NCBI GenBank assembly: GCA_964506685.1 | Contig: CAZDMQ010000006.1 | Coordinates: forward strand, 1 to 64,000 | Length of the DNA stretch: 64,000 bases | From: UBA5336 sp964506685 | GTDB lineage: Bacteria; Pseudomonadota; Alphaproteobacteria; Caulobacterales; Hyphomonadaceae | Reading direction: 5' to 3' | Part shown: piece after piece, positions 14,715 through 22,725 of the stretch | Layout of the letters: every line of letters begins with the position of its first letter | How positions within the stretch are numbered: the first letter of the stretch is position 1 | Position numbers and translations under genes: made by a program | Notes under the pieces: model-generated | Databases searched by the model: none | What the model was told of the DNA's origin: nothing | What the model saw: only the letters and a program-made list of their open reading frames with translations

Positions 14715-15988
14715 CCGAACGCATCGGCCGCGATGGTTTCAAACCAGTGCGCCGCCTGGCGGGCTTCCGCAGCCCTGTCGGCAGGCGCCGCGTCGAGGGG
14801 ACTGGTCCCGCCCGCGCCTTCGATCTCCGTGATCGCCGCCTCGCTGAGGCGGTAGACGCCAGCAACCGAGATTGCCGCGTCCGGAGCGACGTAGGAATAG
14901 CAGGTATTGGCGAGCACCGTGGGCCGTGCGGACTCGCCGGCGATGAGACGGGCAACCTGTATCGCGCAGGCCTTGCCCTGGGCATTCGCGGCAAAGGCTG
15001 ATTTCGGCATGGGCGCCGCTATGGCTGCATCGCCGATCACGTGGATGCCCGGCTGCAGGGTCGACTCGAAACTGACCGGATCAACCGGGCACCAGCCCGT
15101 GCCATCGCTGACGCCCGCGGCTGCGGCAATTGCAGCTGCCTTCTGTGGTGGGATGACATTGGCAACATCGGCCTCGATACGATCGAAATCGGTCTCGAAG
15201 GCCCGGCGCTCGGGCTCGACCCGGCGGACGCGACCATCATCGGCCGCACCGCGCCATTCGATCAGGCCGGAATAGCGCGCGGACCATTCTGCCTGGAAAA
15301 GTCCCTGCTTGGAGAAGCGGTCCTTGGCGTCGAGGATGATGAGTTTCGAGAGCGGCTTTTCGCGCTGGAGGTAATGGGCGATCAGGCTTGCGCGCTCATA
15401 GGGGCCTGGCGGGCAGCGGTAGGGCGCCGGCGGGGCCGACATCACGACAACTCCGCCATCGGCCATGTCGCGCAGTTGATTGCGCAACAGCACAGTCTGC
15501 GCCCCGGCTTTCCAGGCGTGCGGCATGTTGCGGATGGCGGTGCGCCCGTAACCCGGCAGGGCGCCCCAGCGAATGTCGATACCAGGTGAGAGGATCAGCC
15601 GGTCGTAGCCGAGCGTCCCGCCGGTCTCGAGCGTCACCGTCCGGGTCGCCGCATCGACGGCCCGCGCCGGTTCATGGATGACCCGCACGCCAGCGGCGGC
15701 CAGTCGGTCGTGGCCAAAGCCCTGCTCGGTGATCTCCCGCAGGCCCGCGATCACCAGATTGCTGAACGGGCATGCCACATAGGTTCGCGCTGGCTCGATC
15801 AGCGTGACCTCGATCGCCGGTGCAACCTCGCGCAGCATGCGTGCCGCACTCGCGCCGCCGAATCCGCCGCCAATGATCACGACCCGCGCGACGGACCGGC
15901 CCTGTGCATGCAGCAGCGAGGCCGGCAGCCCGGCCGCGAGCAGGCCGGCCACGGCGCCGCGGCGCGTCAGCCCGGGGGCATCCGTCAT
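14711..15988 (-). CDS. fccB: Flavocytochrome c sulfide dehydrogenase flavoprotein (SoxF/FccB type)
   Basis: A 425-residue periplasmic FAD enzyme that oxidises sulfide or persulfide and passes electrons to cytochrome c. A Tat signal, LTRRGAVAGLLAAG, opens the protein. The FAD-binding Rossmann motif is VVIIGGGFGGASAAR (about 37-50), and the second FAD region is GIHVIGDAAIAAPMPKSA. The Cys in YRCPPGPYERA (C192) and a later Cys in LANTCYSYVAP are where FCSDs carry the redox-active disulfide. It overlaps the cytochrome gene by 1 bp and soxX by 4 bp. SoxF in Sox operons is the close relative. Confidence 0.9.
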   Translation of the reverse strand: MTDAPGLTRRGAVAGLLAAGLPASLLHAQGRSVARVVIIGGGFGGASAARMLREVAPAIEVTLIEPARTYVACPFSNLVIAGLREITEQGFGHDRLAAAGVRVIHEPARAVDAATRTVTLETGGTLGYDRLILSPGIDIRWGALPGYGRTAIRNMPHAWKAGAQTVLLRNQLRDMADGGVVVMSAPPAPYRCPPGPYERASLIAHYLQREKPLSKLIILDAKDRFSKQGLFQAEWSARYSGLIEWRGAADDGRVRRVEPERRAFETDFDRIEADVANVIPPQKAAAIAAAAGVSDGTGWCPVDPVSFESTLQPGIHVIGDAAIAAPMPKSAFAANAQGKACAIQVARLIAGESARPTVLANTCYSYVAPDAAISVAGVYRLSEAAITEIEGAGGTSPLDAAPADRAAEARQAAHWFETIAADAFG

Positions 15989-16368
15989 CAGCGGCGTCCT
16001 CCAAGATACGCAGCAAGCTGCTCACGTTCGCTGGCGGTGTACCCACGGGCGATCCGGTGCATCACGCTCGTGCCACCCGGCTCCGTCGCGTAGGCCTCCA
16101 GACGCGCGGCGATCTCTTTTGCCGAAAGCCCTTCAAGACCCGGGATCGCCACTGGCTCACCATTGGCCGCAGTGGCCCCGCGATGGCAGCCCGAACAGGA
16201 CGCGGCCAGCAGGGCCGCAGGCTCGAGACGTGCAGCCTGCATCGCGTCCGCCGCGACCGCTTCCGGCCCGGATACAGCCGGCCCGTCGCAGGCGGCCAGC
16301 ATGGCAGATGATCCAACCGCCAGTATTGCCGCAACGCGCGCAAGGCGTGGACGCGCGGCGACGGTCAC
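15988..16368 (-). CDS. Small monoheme cytochrome c, electron partner of FCSD and/or the Mo hydroxylase
   Basis: A 126-residue exported cytochrome with a lipobox-like signal (AMLAACDG) and one heme motif, CSGCH, near 58-62. The Met of GTSVMHRIARGY is a likely axial ligand. It lies between the molybdenum-hydroxylase large subunit (GTGA overlap) and the flavoprotein (1-bp overlap), so it could be the heme subunit of flavocytochrome c or the electron acceptor of the Mo enzyme. It is shorter than the diheme FccA of Allochromatium. The start codon is GTG. Confidence 0.8.
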   Translation of the reverse strand: MTVAARPRLARVAAILAVGSSAMLAACDGPAVSGPEAVAADAMQAARLEPAALLAASCSGCHRGATAANGEPVAIPGLEGLSAKEIAARLEAYATEPGGTSVMHRIARGYTASEREQLAAYLGGRR

Positions 16369-18578
16369 GCCGCCCTCAGGTCCTGGTCCTTGATCGGCAG
16401 CTTGCGGATGCGCTTGCCGGTCGCCGCGAAGATCGCATTCAGCACGGCCGGCGCAGCCACGGCAATGGTCGGCTCGCCGACCCCACCCCAGAAGCCGCCC
16501 GACGGCATGACGATCGTCTCGACCTGCGGCATCTCGGACATCCGGAGCGAGGGATAGGTATCGAAGTTTCGTTCCTGCACCTCACCGTTCGCAAAGGTGA
16601 TCTCGCCATGCAGCAAGGCCGACAGGCCAAACACGAAGGAGCCTTCGACCTGCGCCTCGATCTGCTGCGGGTTCACTGCATGGCCCGGATCAGTGGCGGC
16701 AACGATCCGGTCGATCTTCAGCTTGCCGTCCTCGCTGACAGTCACTTCGGCACAGGCCGCCGTGTGACTGCCGAACGAATAGTTCTTGGCGAGCCCGCGC
16801 GCCTTGCCATCGCCACTTCCCCAGCCCGAGCGCTCGGCGACCGCCTTCAGCACCGCCGCGCTCTTCGGATGGTCCGCCATCAGGGCGAGCCGGAATTCCA
16901 GGGGGTCACGACCGGCCGCATGGGCGAGTTCGTCGATGAAGCACTCCATGTAGACGGTGTTCTGGTTGACGTTCACGCCGCGCCAGAAACCGGGGCGCAC
17001 CGGCGGATTGCGCATGGCATGGTCGATCAGCAGGTTCGGCAGGGTGTAGCTCATGGTCTGGTCTTCCAGGCGCGGGTCCGCCCCCGCCGGCAGCAGGCCC
17101 TGGAAGGTCGCGTAATCAACACCGTCCGACAGGGCGTTCGGCATCAGAGCAGCGAGGATGGACTGTCCGGAGATCCGCATGTGCAGGCCGGTGAGATTGC
17201 CCTCCTCGTCAAGGGCACCCCGCAGCCGCGCCTTGGTCACGGGATGGTAGAAACCGTGTTGCATATCCTCTTCGCGGGACCAGAGCAGCTTGACCGGCGT
17301 ACCGGGGATCTGCTTCGCGAGCTGCACGGCCTGGGTCACGTAGTCTGCGGCACCGCGACGGCCGAAGCCGCCGCCCAGCAGGAGCTTGTAGACCTCGCAC
17401 TGCTCGATTGGCAGGCCGGCAGCTTCGGATGCAGCAGCCAGCGCCGCCTCGCCATTTTGCGTGGGGCACCAGACCTCGCACGTCTCCTCGGTCCAGAGCG
17501 CGGTGGCGTTCATCGGCTCCATCGGCGCGTGGTTCTGGTAGGGATAGCTGTAGTTCGCCTCCACCAGTTTCGCGGCCCCCTCGAGAGCGGCCACCACATC
17601 ACCTGACGCGTTCCCGACCAGCGCCTCTTCGGCGGTCAGGCCTTCCTCGAGGAAATCGTCGATCCACTGGCTGCTGAGGTCGGCATGCTCACTGTCGGTC
17701 CATTCGATCGGCAGCGCGTCAAGCGCCGTGTTCGCCTGCCACCAGGTGTCGGCCACGACGGCCACCGCATTCTCACCGACCTGGACGACATGCCTCACGC
17801 CGGGCATGCCGGTCACGGCATCCGCATCGAAACTCGCCACGCCAGCCCCGCGCACCGGCGCCTGCCGGATCGAGGCCGAAAGCATGCCCTCGAGCTGGAT
17901 GTCGGCGCCATAGACCTGCTTGCCGGTGATCTTGTCGGCGGTGTCGAGGCGCTTTTTCGGCTGGCCGATGATCGTCCAGTCGGCGGGATCCTTCACCGTT
18001 ACATCGAGTGGCGGGGCGAGCTGGCTAGCCGCTTCGGCCACTTCGCCATAGCGCAGCGTCTCGCCACCCGGACCGGTGATCACGCTCCTGCTGGCGGCGC
18101 AGTCGGCCGGTGACACACCCCACTGCGCCGCAGCGGCCTCGATCAGCATGGCTCGCGCGGCCGCCCCACCCTCGCGGACATATTGCTGGCTGTCGCGAAT
18201 ACCGCGGCTGCCGCCGGTGGCGAAGCTGCCCCAGACCCGGTCGCGGGCCACGCTCTGCCCCGGTGTGGGGAATTCGGTGGTCACCTTGCCCCAATCGGCA
18301 TCGAGTTCCTCGGCCACAAGCTGGGCGAGGCCAGTGAGCGTCCCCTGCCCCATTTCCGATCGCACCACGCGGACGGTCACGGTGTCATCGGGCGCTATGT
18401 GCACCCAGGCATTGACTTCGGGCAGGTCTTGTACCGGCGCCGCGACGGACCCGGTGGCCGGGCCAGCCGGCTCGGCAGCCGGACTGCAGGCGGGGATGAG
18501 ACCGATCGTGAGACCGGCGCCCATGACGCCGCTGCCGACAATGAAACTGCGGCGTGAAACAGTCGAAACGTCTGTCAT
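16365..18578 (-). CDS. Tat-exported molybdenum hydroxylase large subunit (xanthine oxidase/IorB family)
   Basis: A 737-residue aldehyde/isoquinoline oxidoreductase-type Mo subunit. The start at 18578 has a GAGGAGG ribosome binding site and opens with Tat motif SRRSFIVGSG, then LIPACS, which could be a lipobox. Domain 1 (about 50-190) and the Mo-binding domains follow; LLLGGGFGRRGAADYV and GVGEPTIAVAAPAVL with the expected catalytic Glu are present. Relatives oxidise aldehydes or N-heterocycles with water-derived oxygen and give electrons to a 2Fe-2S subunit. Downstream genes are cytochrome, FCSD and Sox. The substrate cannot be predicted; a sulfur compound is possible but speculative. Confidence 0.85.
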   Translation of the reverse strand: MTDVSTVSRRSFIVGSGVMGAGLTIGLIPACSPAAEPAGPATGSVAAPVQDLPEVNAWVHIAPDDTVTVRVVRSEMGQGTLTGLAQLVAEELDADWGKVTTEFPTPGQSVARDRVWGSFATGGSRGIRDSQQYVREGGAAARAMLIEAAAAQWGVSPADCAASRSVITGPGGETLRYGEVAEAASQLAPPLDVTVKDPADWTIIGQPKKRLDTADKITGKQVYGADIQLEGMLSASIRQAPVRGAGVASFDADAVTGMPGVRHVVQVGENAVAVVADTWWQANTALDALPIEWTDSEHADLSSQWIDDFLEEGLTAEEALVGNASGDVVAALEGAAKLVEANYSYPYQNHAPMEPMNATALWTEETCEVWCPTQNGEAALAAASEAAGLPIEQCEVYKLLLGGGFGRRGAADYVTQAVQLAKQIPGTPVKLLWSREEDMQHGFYHPVTKARLRGALDEEGNLTGLHMRISGQSILAALMPNALSDGVDYATFQGLLPAGADPRLEDQTMSYTLPNLLIDHAMRNPPVRPGFWRGVNVNQNTVYMECFIDELAHAAGRDPLEFRLALMADHPKSAAVLKAVAERSGWGSGDGKARGLAKNYSFGSHTAACAEVTVSEDGKLKIDRIVAATDPGHAVNPQQIEAQVEGSFVFGLSALLHGEITFANGEVQERNFDTYPSLRMSEMPQVETIVMPSGGFWGGVGEPTIAVAAPAVLNAIFAATGKRIRKLPIKDQDLRAA

Positions 18579-18588
18579 GATCGCCTCC

Positions 18589-19041
18589 TCAGGCCTTGGT
18601 CTTTGCCAGGTGGATGCCCTTGCGCACCCGCGCCAGCGTCCCGCAGCGACAGATATTGGTGATCTGCTGGTCGATATCGGCGTCGCTCGCCTCCGGCACC
18701 TCGTTGAGCAGACCGGCAACCGCCATGATCATGCCGGGCTGGCAATAGCCGCACTGGGGAATGTCGAGCTCCAGCCAGGCCTGCTGCACCGGATGCGAGC
18801 CATCCGGCGACAGCCCTTCGATCGTGGTGACCTCCGTTTCGGCCGTGACAGCCGCAACCGGATAAACGCACGATCTGACCGCCACGCCGTCGACATGCAC
18901 CGTACAGGCCCCACACTGGGCGATGCCGCAGCCGTACTTCGTGCCCGTCAGGCCAAGTTGTTCCCTTAGGACCCAGAGAAGGGGCGTGGTGTCGTCCACC
19001 TCGACTGTCCGAACCTCGCCATTGACCTTGAATGTTGCCAT
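18589..19041 (-). CDS. 2Fe-2S subunit of the molybdenum hydroxylase (IorA-like)
   Basis: A 150-residue iron-sulfur subunit with two [2Fe-2S] clusters. The plant-ferredoxin-type site is CGIAQCGACTVHV with C38, C43 and C46 plus C58. The second is PQCGYCQPGM (C97, C100) plus ICRCG (C131, C133) in the helical domain. The true start at 19041 has an AGGAG ribosome binding site and begins MATFKVNGEV, the typical N-terminus. It has no signal peptide and would be exported by hitch-hiking on the Tat-bearing large subunit 10 bp downstream. First gene of the operon, divergent from modA. Confidence 0.9.
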   Translation of the reverse strand: MATFKVNGEVRTVEVDDTTPLLWVLREQLGLTGTKYGCGIAQCGACTVHVDGVAVRSCVYPVAAVTAETEVTTIEGLSPDGSHPVQQAWLELDIPQCGYCQPGMIMAVAGLLNEVPEASDADIDQQITNICRCGTLARVRKGIHLAKTKA

Positions 19042-19219
19042 CACCCGTCTCCTGAATTCTGAACCGGGACCATAATCATTTTTCCTGAGCCTGTCTGCCG
19101 AAAATCGCCCCCTTCGCAATGGCTGCGGAGAGACCGCGAGCGATGGGACATTGCGTGCCTCGCAGGACAGCCCTAGTCTTCGTTGTAAACCACCGGATAT
19201 ATCGGGAGCGGCCAGGCCC

Positions 19220-19960
19220 ATGCAGTCGATCGGACACGTCTTGCTGATCCTCCTCCTGTCTGCCTGCAGCGCGCAGCAAGCGCCCACCATAAAGGTCGCC
19301 GCTGCATCGAATACCCGGCCAGCCCTCGCGGAGATTGTCGCGGCCTTCGAGGCGGATACCGGGACCGGGGTCTCGGTCACGTATGGCTCGACCGGGAAGC
19401 TCACCACCCAGATCCTCAATGGTGCGCCGTTCGCGGTCTTCCTCGCAGCCGACCAGGCCGGCCCGGCCCGGCTGGACGCCGCTGGGCGGGTCGCACAACG
19501 CGGCCCGCAGAGCTACGCGGTGGGCCAGCTGGTCCTGTGGCATCCCGGTCGACCGTCCGGCACTGACCTGCTCGGCCCACTCACCGATCCAGGCACACGC
19601 CACATTGCCATCGCCAACCCCGACCTTGCCCCTTACGGCCGCGCCGCCATGGACGTGCTCGACCGTCTCGAACTGGCCGACGCCGTGTCCGACAAGCTCG
19701 TGAGCGGGGAAAATATCGGCCAGGTCTTCGCACTCGTCGCGACTGGCAATGCCCAAGCCGGGTTCATCGCGCGCAGCCAGCTCGGCAGGACCGAGGGCGG
19801 ATGGACCCCCGTCCCCAGGGACCTGCATGCGCCGATCCTGCAGGATGCGGTCCGTATTGAAGGCCAGGGTAACGCAGAAGCTGCTGATGCCTTTCTGGCC
19901 TTCCTGCAGTCCGACAGGGCGAAGGGCATTCTGGCCGCACACGGCTATGCGGCACCCTGA
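19220..19960 (+). CDS. modA: Molybdate-binding lipoprotein ModA
   Basis: A 246-residue periplasmic molybdate-binding protein. The start at 19220 gives a lipoprotein signal peptide ILLLSACSA. ModA features are IKVAAASNTRPALAEIVAAF at the mature end, VTYGSTGKLTTQI, VFLAADQAGP and YAVGQLVLW, with IAIANPDLAPYGRAA as the second anion-binding segment. It opens modABC on the plus strand and diverges from a molybdenum-hydroxylase operon, so the pair likely supplies its own cofactor metal. The 178-bp divergent gap must hold both promoters; no ModE palindrome was recognised. Confidence 0.9.
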   Translation: MQSIGHVLLILLLSACSAQQAPTIKVAAASNTRPALAEIVAAFEADTGTGVSVTYGSTGKLTTQILNGAPFAVFLAADQAGPARLDAAGRVAQRGPQSYAVGQLVLWHPGRPSGTDLLGPLTDPGTRHIAIANPDLAPYGRAAMDVLDRLELADAVSDKLVSGENIGQVFALVATGNAQAGFIARSQLGRTEGGWTPVPRDLHAPILQDAVRIEGQGNAEAADAFLAFLQSDRAKGILAAHGYAAP

Positions 19961-19972
19961 ACAGCCGCAACC

Positions 19973-20644
19973 ATGCCCGATCCCGGTCCGCTCCTCCTCA
20001 CCCTCAGGCTCGCCGCCATCACCACGGCCGTGTTGTTCATCCTCGGTGTGCCGCTCGGCTGGTGGCTCGCCAACACCCGCTCCCGCGCGAAGCCGGTGAT
20101 CGAAGCCGTAACCGCGCTCCCGCTTGTCCTGCCGCCCACCGTCATCGGTTTCTACCTCCTGATCCTGCTGTCTCCAGCTGCACCGCTCGGCGCCGCCTGG
20201 GTCAGGGTCACCGGCGAACAGCTCACGTTCTCCTTCACCGGCCTGGTGATCGCCTCGGTTGTCTATTCACTGCCGTTCATGGTGCAGCCGGTGCAGGCAA
20301 GTTTCGAGCGGATCGGACCCGGGCCGCTGGAGGCCGCGGCGACGCTCGGTGCCCGCCCTGCGGATGCCTTCGCAACGGTTGTCCTGCCGCTTTCAGCCCG
20401 GGGCCTGCTGACCGGGGGCGTCATAAGCTTCGCCCACACCGTCGGGGAGTTCGGCGTGGTGCTGATGGTCGGCGGCGCCATACCGGGTGAGACGAAGCTG
20501 GTCTCGATCGAGATCTATGAGCGGGTTGAGGATCTCGATTATGCCGAAGCGCACATTCTATCGGCAATCCTCCTGGTCGGCGCATTCACCGTCCTGGCTG
20601 CCGTATACGCAGTCAATCGCGGGGTCACCCGCCGTGCCCCCTGA
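19973..20644 (+). CDS. modB: Molybdate ABC transporter permease ModB
   Basis: A 223-residue inner-membrane permease with five to six membrane helices. ModB hallmarks are the ALPLVLPPTVIGFYLLIL segment, the coupling loop EAAATLGARPADAFATVVLPLSARGL and HTVGEFGVVLMVGGAIPGET. It follows modA by 12 bp and overlaps modC by 11 bp, indicating a single transcription unit. Confidence 0.92.
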   Translation: MPDPGPLLLTLRLAAITTAVLFILGVPLGWWLANTRSRAKPVIEAVTALPLVLPPTVIGFYLLILLSPAAPLGAAWVRVTGEQLTFSFTGLVIASVVYSLPFMVQPVQASFERIGPGPLEAAATLGARPADAFATVVLPLSARGLLTGGVISFAHTVGEFGVVLMVGGAIPGETKLVSIEIYERVEDLDYAEAHILSAILLVGAFTVLAAVYAVNRGVTRRAP

Positions 20645-21725
20645 TCCGCTCCGTCTCGATCTCCGCCTGCGCCGCGGCAGCTTCGAGCTGAACGTGCAGA
20701 CCGAGCTGGCAGGCACCGGCATCACCGCCCTCACCGGACCGAGCGGAGCCGGAAAATCGACCCTCCTGCGCCTTATCGCCGGGCTCGACCGACCGGACAG
20801 GGGCCATATCCGCCTGGCTGAGGAGACCTGGACAGACAGCGCCGGCGGGCGGCACCTGCCTGCCCATGCCCGACCGGTCGGCCTGGTCTTTCAGGACAGC
20901 CGGCTGTTCTCCCATCTCAGCGTTGCAGGAAACCTCGCCTATGCCGAACGCAGGCGGCCGGCCCTGCGCGACAGCGTCCCGTTCGGCCAGGTCGTCGAGA
21001 CGCTCGACCTCGCCCCGCTGCTTGACCGCCGCCCCGCCAGCCTGTCGGGGGGCGAACAGCGACGGGTCGCCCTCGGCCGGACCCTGCTGGCCGGGCCGAG
21101 GTGGCTACTGCTGGATGAGCCGCTGACCGGCCTCGATCGCGACAGGAAGCGCGTCATTCTCAATTATATCGAGCGGGTGAACCGGCGCTTCGCGCTGCCC
21201 ATGCTCTATGTCTCTCACGACTTGGCCGACATTGCCCGCCTGGCGGACTGGCTCTGGGTGCTGGAAGGCGGACAGCTGGCCCGGGCCGGACCCGCCGACG
21301 CCGTGCTGCTGGACTGGAGCGGGGTCGAGACCGGCCATGGCGGGGCCCGGCTGGTAGCGCGCGTGACGTGCCACGTCCCGGCATCCGGCCTGACCCGGCT
21401 TTGCATCGGAGACACGACAATCGACGCACCGCTCGACACTCGCCTGGCGGCCGGCGACAGGGTCCGCCTCTGGGTGCGCGCCCGCGATGTCGCCATTGCC
21501 GTCGGGCGCCCGACCGGTCTCAGCATCCGGAACATCCTGCCCGTCACGATCATTGACGCGGCGCCATCGACTGAAGGGCACGATGTGACGCTGACCCTCG
21601 CGTTCGGAGACCAACGGTTGAAGGCGAGGATTTCCCGCGCCTCGTATGCCGATCTCGGGCTCGTCAGTGGCCAGTCGGTGTTCGCCCTGCTGAAGACCGT
21701 GAGGCTGGAAGCGGGCGGGCTCTGA
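20634..21725 (+). CDS. modC: Molybdate ABC transporter ATP-binding protein ModC
   Basis: A 363-residue ATPase. The GTG at 20634 is chosen because it overlaps modB and begins at the conserved strand (VPPDPLRLDLRLRRG); longer reading only runs back over modB. Walker A is GPSGAGKST, the signature is LSGGEQRRVALGRTLL, and Walker B is WLLLDEP. The C-terminal ~100 residues form a TOBE/molybdate-binding domain (SIRNILPVTI and FALLKTVRLE). Sequence and operon context are both typical. Confidence 0.92.
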   Translation: MPPDPLRLDLRLRRGSFELNVQTELAGTGITALTGPSGAGKSTLLRLIAGLDRPDRGHIRLAEETWTDSAGGRHLPAHARPVGLVFQDSRLFSHLSVAGNLAYAERRRPALRDSVPFGQVVETLDLAPLLDRRPASLSGGEQRRVALGRTLLAGPRWLLLDEPLTGLDRDRKRVILNYIERVNRRFALPMLYVSHDLADIARLADWLWVLEGGQLARAGPADAVLLDWSGVETGHGGARLVARVTCHVPASGLTRLCIGDTTIDAPLDTRLAAGDRVRLWVRARDVAIAVGRPTGLSIRNILPVTIIDAAPSTEGHDVTLTLAFGDQRLKARISRASYADLGLVSGQSVFALLKTVRLEAGGL

Positions 21726-21736
21726 AGACAGACCCG

Positions 21737-22159
21737 TCAGCCGACGATGTCGGCGTCGGTAAAGAATTGCGCGATCTCGATCGCCGCATTCTCCTCGCTA
21801 TCGGAGCCATGCACTGAATTCTCGCCGATCGACTTTGCATAAAGCTTGCGGATCGTACCGTCGGCAGCCTCTTCGGGATTGGTCGCGCCCATCACGTCGC
21901 GATAGGCCTTGACCGCGTCCTCGCCCTCGAGAACCTGAACCACGACCGGCGCGGAGGTCATGAACTCCACGAGTTCCCCATAGAACGGGCGCTCGGCGTG
22001 GACTTCATAGAAGCGCCTGGCCTGCTCCTCGGTCATGCGGATACGTCGCTGTGCGACGATGCGAAGGCCCGCCTCTTCGATGACCTTGTTGATGGCGCCG
22101 GTGAGATTGCGCTCGGTGGCGTCGGGCTTGATAATCGAGAAAGTGCGCTGGATGGCCAT
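21737..22159 (-). CDS. ndk: Nucleoside diphosphate kinase
   Basis: A 140-residue enzyme that transfers the gamma phosphate from ATP to other NDPs. It begins AIQRTFSIIKPDA, the Kpn-like ATP loop, and the phosphorylated active-site His is H117 in NSVHGSDSEENA. Length matches the family. It converges with modC across 11 bp. Confidence 0.97.
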   Translation of the reverse strand: MAIQRTFSIIKPDATERNLTGAINKVIEEAGLRIVAQRRIRMTEEQARRFYEVHAERPFYGELVEFMTSAPVVVQVLEGEDAVKAYRDVMGATNPEEAADGTIRKLYAKSIGENSVHGSDSEENAAIEIAQFFTDADIVG

Positions 22160-22240
22160 GGGTCCGGATCCTGAAATGAGCGGGAGGGGCAGTGACCCGG
22201 GCGCCTATAGCGGCGGCAGCGGCAGCCGGCAACCGGCTGT

Positions 22241-22720
22241 TTACGTCCCGGCCTCTTTCCAGCCGCCCTTGGGTGTCTGCTGGAAGTAGCGGCAGGTCAG
22301 CCCGGCAGCCTTCGCCGCCTTGAATTGCGCACGCGCAAGGGCCCGAACCGGCTCGTCCGCCCCGTCGAACATCACCATGCAGCGCGCAAACGGCGCCTTG
22401 ACCGGGACCTCGGTCCCGTCGAGCAGGAAAAGTGCATCCGCATGGTTGAGATTGTCCGGCGTCTCACTGATCAGCACGGGCTGCCGGGCCGGGTCGAGCG
22501 CGGCATCGTCGGCCCGGCCATGTGGCAGGAACGCGGCCTCGTCATACGTCCAGAGCACTTCATCAAGGGTCATGCGACGCTGCGCATGGGGGCTGACCGC
22601 CAGGACCCGCCAGCCCTTTTCCAGACACTTCGCCAGAAGTGGCCCCGCAGCCTGTTCCGGCCGCGACCGGTCGAGGTGGTAGAACCACCATTCCGGCGAG
22701 GAGGCCTTGTCCCGGACCAC
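22241..22720 (-). CDS. holC: DNA polymerase III chi subunit
   Basis: A 159-residue HolC that links the clamp loader to SSB. The family pattern is the N-terminal FYHL followed by Ala-rich CLEKGWRVLAVSP, then LDEVLWTYDEAAFLPHGRA and PVLISETPDN. It starts with GTG right after pepA (gap of about 5 bp), the common alphaproteobacterial pepA-holC arrangement. A small hairpin, CAGCCGG/CCGGCTG (22223-22239), follows the stop. Confidence 0.9.
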   Translation of the reverse strand: MVRDKASSPEWWFYHLDRSRPEQAAGPLLAKCLEKGWRVLAVSPHAQRRMTLDEVLWTYDEAAFLPHGRADDAALDPARQPVLISETPDNLNHADALFLLDGTEVPVKAPFARCMVMFDGADEPVRALARAQFKAAKAAGLTCRYFQQTPKGGWKEAGT

Positions 22721-22725
22721 CGCTC

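Noticed and set aside
15804..17606. A 600-residue plus-strand frame over the Sox operon
   Set aside because: Antisense to well supported genes, low-complexity composition.
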